9,525 nucleotides of DNA from CAZWUZ01 sp964637655 [NCBI: uncultured bacterium] (GTDB lineage Bacteria > DAOPZR01). Below are positions 1 through 5,599 of this stretch, piece by piece; positions within the stretch are counted from its first letter, which is position 1; each line of letters starts with the position of its first letter. The stretch lies in assembly GCA_964637655.1 (NCBI GenBank), contig CAZWUZ010000147.1:1-9525 (forward strand). The letters are read 5' to 3'. Both the position numbers and the translations under genes were made by a program. The notes beneath the pieces were generated by a model. The model did not search any database. It was not told the DNA's origin and saw only the letters and a program-made list of their open reading frames with translations.

Positions 1-1
1 A

Positions 2-169
2 GTCCGGCTGGATGCCGCCGATATGGAAGCGCTGGTTTACCGCGGTGTCGCCCGTTTCAACCAGGGGCGGGTCAGCGAGGCATTGACTGATTGGCGCATG
101 GTGCTGGAGGCCGACCCGGACCATGCGTACGCCCGCACACTGATGACGCAGCACGCACCGGAACGCTGA
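2..169 (+). CDS. C-terminal fragment of a TPR-repeat protein (5' end outside window)
   Basis: An open frame enters from the left edge and ends at TGA 167-169, giving 55 residues. The middle part has the helix-turn-helix spacing of a tetratricopeptide repeat: Ala-Leu-Val-Tyr-Arg-Gly, then a short linker, then Glu-Ala-Leu-x-Asp-Trp, closing with the typical Leu-Glu-x-Asp-Pro turn before a last helix. TPRs are protein-protein interaction scaffolds. What the whole protein does cannot be said because most of it lies upstream. The reading frame and TPR pattern are seen directly, and the family call is by pattern. Its stop codon directly abuts the stop of the convergent gene at 170. Confidence 0.6.
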   Translation, partial: VRLDAADMEALVYRGVARFNQGRVSEALTDWRMVLEADPDHAYARTLMTQHAPER

Positions 170-871
170 TCAGAATTCGTAGTCGAAACCGATAGACGCG
201 GTGCGCAGGGTCAGCCCCGCCCGGGTCTCGAAGTCGTACATCTTCTGCCGGCCGCGCACGTTGACTCTGAGATCCTCGGTGAGTTCACGCGCGGCGGAGA
301 GCACGACGGTATGCACGCGCTGGTCCTCGTAGCGCTGCTGCACGTCGTCATCGTAATCGAGCGTCTTGTAGTAGTAATTGAAGGAAAAATCCCAGACGCT
401 GTTGCGCGGATGGTAGGTGAGCAGCGCGCCGCTTACCACGGAGAAGTTATCCTTCTGCGGCAGCAGCTGGTAGTCCTTCCACCAGGTGCGGTTTGACAGT
501 TTCAGCAGCCATCCCTCAGCGACAGGAAAACTCAGCGACGTGTTGATGTGCTGCGCCATGTTGTCGTAGGTGTCGTAGGCGGTGAAGTCCTTGTTCTCGT
601 GGACGTATTCGAGGGTGCTGGTGAGGTTGTCGGTGAAGGGGTGGGTGAACTTCAGCTTGAAGCGGTCGAAGAGAAACTCGCTGTCGATATCCGCCTCCTG
701 CGCTATGTCCTCCTGCTCCTCCGAGAGCATTTGCAGGCCGCGTTCCCAGTTGCCCGACAGGCGTGTGCGCGTGGCTGCATCAAGGGGTGGCGGAAGCAGG
801 AACAGCAGGGTGAAGAAGAGGGCAATGCCGGTGCGCAGCAGCAGCGCGATATCAGGAGAGCAGCGGTGCAT
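170..871 (-). CDS. Outer-membrane beta-barrel protein with signal peptide, 233 aa
   Basis: The N-terminus is a Sec signal peptide: a short charged start, then a Leu/Phe-rich core at about residues 13-29 and a likely cleavage near Leu-Asp-Ala-Ala (about 31-34). The mature part alternates hydrophobic and polar residues, with many Tyr, Phe and Trp and short polar turns (for example the Trp-Trp-Lys-Asp-Tyr and Asn-Tyr-Tyr-Tyr strands). It ends in Tyr-Glu-Phe, and a terminal aromatic is the usual BAM recognition signal. This is the pattern of a roughly 10-12-strand outer-membrane barrel. Substrate and subfamily are not recognisable. Three start codons lie in tandem (GTG 877, ATG 874, ATG 871). I chose ATG 871 because the GGGAGG site lies 7 nt upstream of it and only 1-4 nt from the others. 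A 33-codon ORF just upstream probably shares the transcript. Confidence 0.75.
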   Translation of the reverse strand: MHRCSPDIALLLRTGIALFFTLLFLLPPPLDAATRTRLSGNWERGLQMLSEEQEDIAQEADIDSEFLFDRFKLKFTHPFTDNLTSTLEYVHENKDFTAYDTYDNMAQHINTSLSFPVAEGWLLKLSNRTWWKDYQLLPQKDNFSVVSGALLTYHPRNSVWDFSFNYYYKTLDYDDDVQQRYEDQRVHTVVLSAARELTEDLRVNVRGRQKMYDFETRAGLTLRTASIGFDYEF

Positions 872-886
872 CATCACACCTCCCGG

Positions 887-988
887 TCAGGTGCGGGCGA
901 TAGTTTCGAGAAACTCCTGCCATGTGTTGACCTGGTAGATCTCGCGGATGAACTGCCAAACCAGTTCGTCGTGGTTCCTCAGTTCCAT
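887..988 (-). CDS. Small ORF, 33 aa, upstream of the barrel gene
   Basis: ATG at 988-986 is preceded by GGGGAGGG with 5 nt spacing, a strong ribosome site for so short a frame. It ends in TGA 15 nt before the chosen start of the barrel gene. The peptide begins Met-Glu-Leu-Arg-Asn-His-Asp-Glu and continues as a likely amphipathic helix rich in Trp, Phe, Ile and Glu. It has no signal peptide, no membrane segment and no cysteine. I do not recognise it. It may be a real small protein co-translated with the barrel gene or a leader peptide controlling it. The ribosome site and close coupling are seen, but the function is unknown. It could still be chance, since 33 codons is short. Confidence 0.45.
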   Translation of the reverse strand: MELRNHDELVWQFIREIYQVNTWQEFLETIART

Positions 989-1166
989 GACGCCCTCCCC
1001 GCAACCGAATTTGCGTCTACTGTTTTTATCGGCATACCGCGCGCCGAGTGTAAGCCACACTTCGCCGTACGGGATACAAAATCAGCGCAACCAATGCAAT
1101 GACAATACCATGCGTGGATTGCAACGGAATGGCGAAAACGCCGGTATACCCCTTCAGGAGGTGGCA
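989..1166. other. Divergent intergenic region (178 bp)
   Basis: This gene-free stretch separates the leftward small ORF/barrel unit from the rightward zinc-ribbon gene, so promoters for both must lie here or overlap the genes. For the leftward unit a weak sigma70-like pair is visible (annotated separately). For the rightward gene I see no convincing promoter; TACAAA at 1075-1080 has no matching -35. The rightward leader holds a small hairpin, GGCG-AAAA-CGCC (1131-1142), followed at once by the 8-bp palindrome GGTATACC (1143-1150), just before the ribosome site. Either could be a protein-binding or structural element, but this is a guess. Confidence 0.5.
1025..1054 (-). promoter_or_regulatory. 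Possible sigma70-type promoter for the small ORF/barrel unit
   Basis: On the minus strand CTTACA (1054-1049, 4 of 6 to the -35 consensus) is followed after 18 bp by GATAAA (1030-1025, 4 of 6 to the -10). A start near 1018 would give a leader of about 30 nt to the ATG at 988. Position and spacing fit, but the hexamers are only moderate matches, so this is tentative. Confidence 0.3.
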
Positions 1167-1475
1167 ATGGGAACCAGTGCCGAGTATCGCTGCCGCAAGT
1201 GCGGGTATCGCGCCCATGTGTGCGGAGGCCATTCCTGTGGTTTTATCGCGGTGCTGCGCACGAAGTTCTGCCGCACCTGCCGTGAACTGGTCGATGTGTC
1301 AGTCGGCAGTTTCGGCAAGGACGGCCCGACCGGCGACCCGCAGCTTGACGAGGATCTCAACCGCTGCCCGCGCTGCAAGGGCAAAAAGCTGCGCATCTGG
1401 AAAAGCGGCCAGCCCTGCCCCCGCTGCGGCGGCGCCATGCCTGCAGACCCGCACACCATCTGCCTGTGGGATTGA
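1167..1475 (+). CDS. Cys-rich double zinc-ribbon protein, 102 aa
   Basis: The start ATG 1167 follows AGGAGGT at 1156-1162, the best ribosome site on the plus strand. The longer in-frame extension upstream lacks one. The protein has 11 cysteines in 102 residues. Four CxxC pairs stand at C9/C12, C35/C38, C67/C70 and C84/C87, which fits two four-Cys zinc ribbons: one N-terminal with an extra C19, H22 and C24 in its loop, and one C-terminal (Cys-Pro-Arg-Cys twice). The short linker between them is Gly/Asp-rich. Such small ribbon proteins usually bind nucleic acid or act as adaptors in a complex. I do not recognise the specific family. The gene ends 2 nt before the -35 of the next promoter, so it may form its own unit rather than belong to the downstream cluster. 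Confidence 0.75.
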   Translation: MGTSAEYRCRKCGYRAHVCGGHSCGFIAVLRTKFCRTCRELVDVSVGSFGKDGPTGDPQLDEDLNRCPRCKGKKLRIWKSGQPCPRCGGAMPADPHTICLWD

Positions 1476-1477
1476 TT

Positions 1478-1507
1478 TTGACAATCTGCCGATCTGACTG
1501 ATACACT
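1478..1507 (+). promoter_or_regulatory. Sigma70-type promoter with perfect -35 and extended -10
   Basis: TTGACA at 1478-1483 is a perfect -35. After an 18-bp spacer comes TACACT at 1502-1507 (4 of 6 to TATAAT), directly preceded by TGA (TGn), which makes an extended -10. Transcription should start near 1514. That leaves a leader of about 54 nt before ATG 1568 and makes the earlier in-frame GTG at 1520 an unlikely start. It is the clearest promoter in the window and may drive the NERD-helicase gene and, by readthrough, the cluster behind it. Confidence 0.6.
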
Positions 1508-1521
1508 GCCGGCGACGCTGT

Positions 1522-1545
1522 GCATGGGAGCTCACGTTGCCATGC
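1522..1545 (+). promoter_or_regulatory. Leader hairpin in the 5' UTR of the NERD-helicase gene
   Basis: GCATGG (1522-1527) and CCATGC (1540-1545) form a perfect 6-bp inverted repeat around a 12-nt loop, extendable by two G-U pairs (1521 with 1546, 1520 with 1547). It starts about 8 nt after the predicted transcription start and ends just before the GGAGG/AGGT stretch at 1550-1559. It could be an mRNA hairpin next to the ribosome site or a DNA operator. The repeat is seen, and any role is inference. Confidence 0.35.
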
Positions 1546-1567
1546 GTCTGGAGGCAGGTCACGTCGC

Positions 1568-3190
1568 ATGATCTATCCGGATCAGTTTCCTATCGACGAA
1601 AGAGAATTCGACGAAAATCCCGAACGATTGGTGTATGAAGCGCTGCATGGTATCGCTGATGATTACGATGTGTTCTACAGCCAGCGTTTTACCGCTGCCC
1701 GTGCCGGGGAAAAAGAACATTACGAAGTCGATTTCATTATTATCCATCCGGCTAAAGGGTGCCTGCTCCTGGAAGTAAAAGGCGGACTGATTGAGTATGA
1801 TCGCGCCGCAGGAACCTGGACGCAGAACGGCAGGAAAATGCAGCGTTCGCCGGTGGCGCAGGTGCTGGGGTACCGGAAAAGCCTCGCCACCCGCTACCCG
1901 TTGCTCAGCGCCAAACTGCCGATAGGTTGGGCGCTCTGCTTTCCGCAATGTGAACGCGATGAACATGCCGCGCTGCCGACTGAACTGACGCCCGAGACGG
2001 TGCTCGATGAACGCGACCTGCCGTGTCTGGAAAAACAGATTGTGAAGCTGTTTGCCGCTTTGCGCAGGAAACTGCCGAACTATCCCGGGCTGAGTCGTGA
2101 TGAATACCGGCCTATCAGGGAAGAGTTGTTGCGCGGACTGGGGATGACGGTGCGGCTGGGAACGCGAATCGAGCGGGAACGCCCGCAGTGGTTTCGCCTG
2201 ACTGCCCGTCAGTTCGAGGTGCTGCGTCTTTCACTCGACAGCGAACGCACCGTGGTGCGCGGGTGTGCGGGAAGCGGCAAGACGGTTATTGCGACGATGC
2301 TGGCGAAGGAATGCCTCAACCGCAACCGGCGGGTCCTTTTTCTCTGTTTCAACAAGCCGCTGGCGGAACAGATCGGCAGCGAATTTGCCGGCGCTGATAC
2401 GCGGCGGCTGACCTGCGGCGCCTTTTTCACGTTTGCCCGCACAGCGATCAATGACGAAGCCTGGTGGGAGGCACAAAAACACGATACGGAGTTTTATGAT
2501 CTGCAGGTTCCGGTCCGGCTCGAAGAGGTGAAAGTAAAAGCAGCGGATCGCTTCGATACGGTGATTATCGATGAAGGGCAGGATTTTCGCGCGGCCTGGT
2601 ATGAAATGCTGGAAAGATGGCTGAAGCCGGAAGGACAGATGGTTGTTTTCCTTGATCCGCGTCAGGATCAGTTCCGTCACTTTACCAGGCTGCCGAAGGA
2701 ACGGAGTTATCAGAAGCACACGCTGACCCATAATTGCCGCAACGGGCTGGCAATAGCTGAGTATCTCAGGCGCGAGACAGGCGCCGAGTTCATGGTCTAC
2801 GAGGACCCGCCGCAGGGTAAACTGCGCCTGCGCCAGTACCGGCGCCCCGCCGATCAGTTGAAGATGCTGGAAAACGACATCGGGACGCTGCTCAAAGGGG
2901 ATGCCCTCAAGCCGCACCAGATTGTTATTCTGATACAGTCGGACAAGCGTGAATCGGTGCTGGATGGAGTGAAAAAAATTGCCGGGTGCGAACTGACCAG
3001 CAGTTATCACCCGGCGGAATGCCGGCCGCAGCAGATCCGCTATGCGCAGATCAGCGTATTCAAGGGGCTTGAAGCAGATGTGGTCATTTTAACCGACACG
3101 CACTTGCTGTCGGCAACGGAGCGCGAACAGTGCCTGTATCTGGAGGCGAGCCGCGCCCAGCAGTTGCTGATCGTGTATCGGCAGTCGTAA
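1568..3190 (+). CDS. NERD nuclease domain fused to UvrD/Rep-like SF1 helicase, 540 aa
   Basis: Residues about 15-110 match the nuclease-related (NERD) domain: E19 in the first helix, then V54-D55 with hydrophobic residues after it, then E69-V-K71-G-G. Together these form a PD-(D/E)XK-type active site. Residues about 215-540 carry SF1 helicase motifs in order: Walker A G232-C-A-G-S-G-K238-T239, motif Ia Leu-Phe-Leu-Cys-Phe-Asn-Lys, motif II D335-E-G-Q-D339, a Cys-Arg-Asn-Gly motif IV-like stretch, motif V F498-K-G-L-E-A-D, and motif VI S528-R529-A. The protein is a predicted ATP-driven DNA (or RNA) translocase coupled to DNA cleavage. It ends soon after motif VI, as short versions do. Start ATG 1568 was preferred over GTG 1520 because the promoter places transcription start near 1514 and AGGT lies 8 nt upstream. 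NERD-helicases are found in defence islands, and that role here is inferred. Confidence 0.88.
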   Translation: MIYPDQFPIDEREFDENPERLVYEALHGIADDYDVFYSQRFTAARAGEKEHYEVDFIIIHPAKGCLLLEVKGGLIEYDRAAGTWTQNGRKMQRSPVAQVLGYRKSLATRYPLLSAKLPIGWALCFPQCERDEHAALPTELTPETVLDERDLPCLEKQIVKLFAALRRKLPNYPGLSRDEYRPIREELLRGLGMTVRLGTRIERERPQWFRLTARQFEVLRLSLDSERTVVRGCAGSGKTVIATMLAKECLNRNRRVLFLCFNKPLAEQIGSEFAGADTRRLTCGAFFTFARTAINDEAWWEAQKHDTEFYDLQVPVRLEEVKVKAADRFDTVIIDEGQDFRAAWYEMLERWLKPEGQMVVFLDPRQDQFRHFTRLPKERSYQKHTLTHNCRNGLAIAEYLRRETGAEFMVYEDPPQGKLRLRQYRRPADQLKMLENDIGTLLKGDALKPHQIVILIQSDKRESVLDGVKKIAGCELTSSYHPAECRPQQIRYAQISVFKGLEADVVILTDTHLLSATEREQCLYLEASRAQQLLIVYRQS

Positions 3191-3293
3191 CACTAACCGC
3201 TTGCGCGGCAGCATGATATGCGGCGCTGCAACGCGACGCTGACAACCGGCGTATAGATCTGCAACAAACGCGGGCAGACACCATGAGGAGCGT
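3191..3293. other. Intergenic gap between the NERD-helicase and the nuclease pair (103 bp)
   Basis: No gene fits here. There is a 4-bp stem CCGC-TTGC-GCGG at 3197-3208 without a T-run, so it is not a convincing terminator. I see no promoter with acceptable spacing; TATAGA at 3253-3258 has no good -35. GAGGAG at 3285-3290 serves the next start at 3294. Readthrough from the upstream gene is therefore the simplest reading, though a weak promoter cannot be excluded. Confidence 0.45.
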
Positions 3294-3800
3294 ATGAACG
3301 AGAAACAGCAGGCACGGGAGATCATTGCGGAACTGGAAAAGGGAAATCTGTCGGTTGATTGCCCGTGCTGCGGCGAACGGCTGCCGCTGCGCGATGCCGG
3401 GCTGTTTTATCTCAATGACTTCACCCCCGCAGGGGAGGAAATATATCGCCGCAAACTGGCGGAGATCAAAGAGCGGCGCAAGGAACTGCGGGCCATGCGC
3501 GGCAAGATCAGTATCAAGTCGGAAACGGGCGGCAAGGCGGTCAATCTCGGGTTTATTCTCGAACGTCTGGCGCCGGCGCTTAAAACCTTTTCTTTCGACC
3601 GCAACGATTGCCGCTCGCTCTTTGAACCGATCGACTATGTGATCTTCGAAGGACTGAGCAAGCTGGGCAAGGTGACACGCCTGATCTTCTCTGACATCAA
3701 GACGGGAAATGCGCGGCTCAATACCAACCAGAAGCAGATCAGGGAACTCGTCGGGCGCAAGAAACTCGACTGGGACACCTATCGCGCGGAGGTGCAGTAA
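3294..3800 (+). CDS. Holliday-junction-resolvase-like PD-(D/E)XK endonuclease, 168 aa
   Basis: After a Cys-Pro-Cys-Cys-Gly knuckle (C23-C26) comes a charged coiled-coil-like stretch (about 45-72), then the nuclease core from about residue 80. Its layout follows the family of endonucleases related to archaeal Holliday junction resolvases (Pfam Endonuc_Holl type): A82-V-N-L-G-F-I-L-E90, then N104-D-C-R, P112-I-D114-Y, F118-E-G-L, then D134-I-K136-T-G and a Q146-containing helix. The predicted catalytic set is E90, D114, D134 and K136. The usual Glu of E-x-K is an Asp here, which is allowed in this superfamily. A branched-DNA or other structure-specific nuclease is the family-based expectation. 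The start follows GAGGAG. Its stop shares a base with the next gene's ATG, so the two products are probably made together. Confidence 0.75.
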   Translation: MNEKQQAREIIAELEKGNLSVDCPCCGERLPLRDAGLFYLNDFTPAGEEIYRRKLAEIKERRKELRAMRGKISIKSETGGKAVNLGFILERLAPALKTFSFDRNDCRSLFEPIDYVIFEGLSKLGKVTRLIFSDIKTGNARLNTNQKQIRELVGRKKLDWDTYRAEVQ

Positions 3801-4315
3801 TGCTCTCGCGCATTGCGGCGTTCTTCAATCTGCAGCGGCGCATCTTCGGGGTTTGCCCGGAATGCGATGAAGTGTTCCGGTTGAGCGACTGCACGATCAA
3901 TACGCGGGCAAAGTCGGGAAAGAACTGGCTCGACGCTATCGACGCGGAAGAAGCACGCCTCGGCCGGTTGGAAGAAAAAATCGAGGAACAGCGGGCGAAA
4001 CTGAAAGAAGCGGCGGCGCGCAAAGGGCGTTTGGCGGCGCAAAAACAGATTCGGCGCATTGACCGTGTCTTCACCCCGCACCACCTCGAACCGGACGACG
4101 CCAAAGTGATTTTCCACCCCATCGATTTTGTCGTGTTTAACGGTCTCACGGACAAGGACAAACGTCCGATGAAGAATATTGTGCTGCTGGACCGCCAGAC
4201 CACCGACAAGGGACATCGTGCGCTGCAGAAGAGTATCGAACAGGCGGTGGAAAAGGGACGCTACGAGTGGCAGACCCTGCGGGTCGAACAGAACGGCACC
4301 ATAGTTGCGGAATGA
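3800..4315 (+). CDS. Paralogue of the resolvase-like nuclease with a degraded active site, 171 aa
   Basis: The layout repeats that of the preceding gene: C19-P-E-C22 knuckle, a long charged coiled coil (about 47-82), and a core with D99-D100-A-K, P107-I-D109-F, F113-N-G-L, then a C-terminal helix around Q143 and Trp-Gln-Thr-Leu-Arg. Aligned by eye on the shared Pro-Ile-Asp and the downstream Gln, the partner's D134-I-K136 corresponds to D131-R-Q133, so the catalytic Lys is replaced by Gln. The position of E90 falls on R85. The protein therefore keeps the fold markers but probably not cleavage. It could be a structural or DNA-binding partner in a heterodimer with the 3294-3800 product. Translation starts at ATG 3800 in the TAATG overlap, with GGAGG 7 nt upstream. 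Confidence 0.7.
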   Translation: MLSRIAAFFNLQRRIFGVCPECDEVFRLSDCTINTRAKSGKNWLDAIDAEEARLGRLEEKIEEQRAKLKEAAARKGRLAAQKQIRRIDRVFTPHHLEPDDAKVIFHPIDFVVFNGLTDKDKRPMKNIVLLDRQTTDKGHRALQKSIEQAVEKGRYEWQTLRVEQNGTIVAE

Positions 4316-4324
4316 TTTGACATC

Positions 4325-5599
4325 ATGCCCATAGTGCTGCCGCTGCTCTCTGAATACGATACGTCAGGCAAGAACGAAGGCACGCTCGATCCGCTGGGGC
4401 TGTATGCCATCGCCGACGAACTGGCAACGCAATTGGTGCCGGCCGTGCGTGAGCGCATGGCGCGTGTCCGTTTTCTGACGGCCATGGCGGTCGGCGCCAA
4501 GGTGGTGGAGGGAGTTGCGGCCAATCCCCGCTTCCCGCAAACACCACCATTCATTGTCTGGGAATGGCTGGTTATCGAGGCGCTGGTGCGCACCTACGGG
4601 GACGATGTCTCGCTCAGCCGGATGCCGGGCAAAAACGTCACCCGTTCGGCACTGGAACGCTTCGGACATCTCGACAGTCGTACCTATCTCAAAACTCCGC
4701 GAGTGTTCGGCTTTTATGGTGTATACAAGCGGCTGGCTGAACACTGTGGCGTGCTGCTTTCCAATCTAGCCTGTCACCCGCGGCATGGCGATGCGCTGGT
4801 GCATGTGTGGGCGAAGGATCGGGGCATAGGCGATTTGGCATCGCTGTTGAATACCTGGCGGCGTGGTGTAGAAAAGGCACTCGCAATGCAGCCACCCCGC
4901 ACGGAAATCGGCTGGCGCATGGCGGATTGGCAGGAACTGGCCGAACATTTGCACCCCGGCAAAGCGCGTGCTGCGGAAAAACGGTATCTTGCAGGCCTGC
5001 TTTGCGGCGAGGAGGCGGCGCTCGGCGCCTTTGCCGATATGTGGAAACTGGCGGATGGATTGTCGCCATCGTCTTATGATGAGCGCCGGTTTCACGAGAA
5101 AGTCATGAAACGGTATCCGCATTACGGGACATTGCTTGGGACGATACAGGCCTATGAGCACTTTTCGCGATGCCTGACAGATGCTTTCGATATCATACGG
5201 GCTGAAGCAACGACGAATGAGGAGCGCGGATACCGTTTTACTCACGCCGGATCCGACAAGGAGATGCAGGCACTGGCAAAGGAAATTCCCGCGGCCTACC
5301 ATGAAGCACTTGCCCGGTTTGGGGATGGGGCGCTTGTGGTGCGTTTTTCTGACAGATTTGCGCGGTTCGCCCAGACATATTCAGCCGCTGAATTGGCCCG
5401 GGTAGTGCATGCGCATCATGTAACAGTGCAGCGCAATAAAGATGAGGAAGGAAAGCTTCCGTGGTTTGATGTAAGCAGCGACGAACGGCTGATTATCAGG
5501 CGTCGTTATGAAGTGCCGCAGCGTCCGCAACGCTCGCACTGGTATGTGCACGGCTATCGTACCGGTCCGCTTGCCTCGTTTTACCGTGATTTACAATGA
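4325..5599 (+). CDS. Unrecognised 424-aa protein of the nuclease/PLD/helicase cluster
   Basis: I do not recognise a named family. The protein is soluble and mostly helical, with no signal peptide or membrane segment. The N-terminus (about 19-65) has a Leu-Asp-Pro-Leu-Gly helix, then Val-Pro-Ala-Val and an Arg-rich Met-Ala-Arg-Val-Arg-Phe helix. Residues about 120-140 hold a distinctive aromatic stretch ending Gly-Phe-Tyr-Gly-Val-Tyr-Lys. Near the C-terminus (364-381) are two His followed by Val-Gln-Arg-Asn-Lys and Gly-Lys-Leu-Pro-Trp-Phe, which looks like a conserved functional motif. The general layout reminds me of DUF6361-like proteins found beside PLD and helicase genes, but that is an impression, not an assignment. 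The start lies 9 nt after the previous stop with only a weak ribosome site, and its stop overlaps the PLD gene's ATG, so translational coupling is likely. Confidence 0.8.
   Translation: MPIVLPLLSEYDTSGKNEGTLDPLGLYAIADELATQLVPAVRERMARVRFLTAMAVGAKVVEGVAANPRFPQTPPFIVWEWLVIEALVRTYGDDVSLSRMPGKNVTRSALERFGHLDSRTYLKTPRVFGFYGVYKRLAEHCGVLLSNLACHPRHGDALVHVWAKDRGIGDLASLLNTWRRGVEKALAMQPPRTEIGWRMADWQELAEHLHPGKARAAEKRYLAGLLCGEEAALGAFADMWKLADGLSPSSYDERRFHEKVMKRYPHYGTLLGTIQAYEHFSRCLTDAFDIIRAEATTNEERGYRFTHAGSDKEMQALAKEIPAAYHEALARFGDGALVVRFSDRFARFAQTYSAAELARVVHAHHVTVQRNKDEEGKLPWFDVSSDERLIIRRRYEVPQRPQRSHWYVHGYRTGPLASFYRDLQ

Noticed and set aside
548-1102. A 184-codon open frame on the plus strand across the barrel gene
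   Set aside because: It is a mirror of the barrel gene and small ORF. The start of the product is a Val/Glu/Gly-biased repeat-like stretch typical of an antisense shadow.
1520-1567. In-frame GTG start adding 16 residues to the NERD-helicase
   Set aside because: It would begin only about 6 nt after the predicted transcription start with no room for a ribosome site, and the added residues fall outside the NERD domain.
2231-3010. A 259-codon open frame on the minus strand
   Set aside because: It is antisense to the helicase domain of the NERD-helicase, which carries all SF1 motifs in the right order.
3197-3208. CCGC-TTGC-GCGG hairpin after the NERD-helicase stop
   Set aside because: A 4-bp stem without a following T-run is too weak for an intrinsic terminator.
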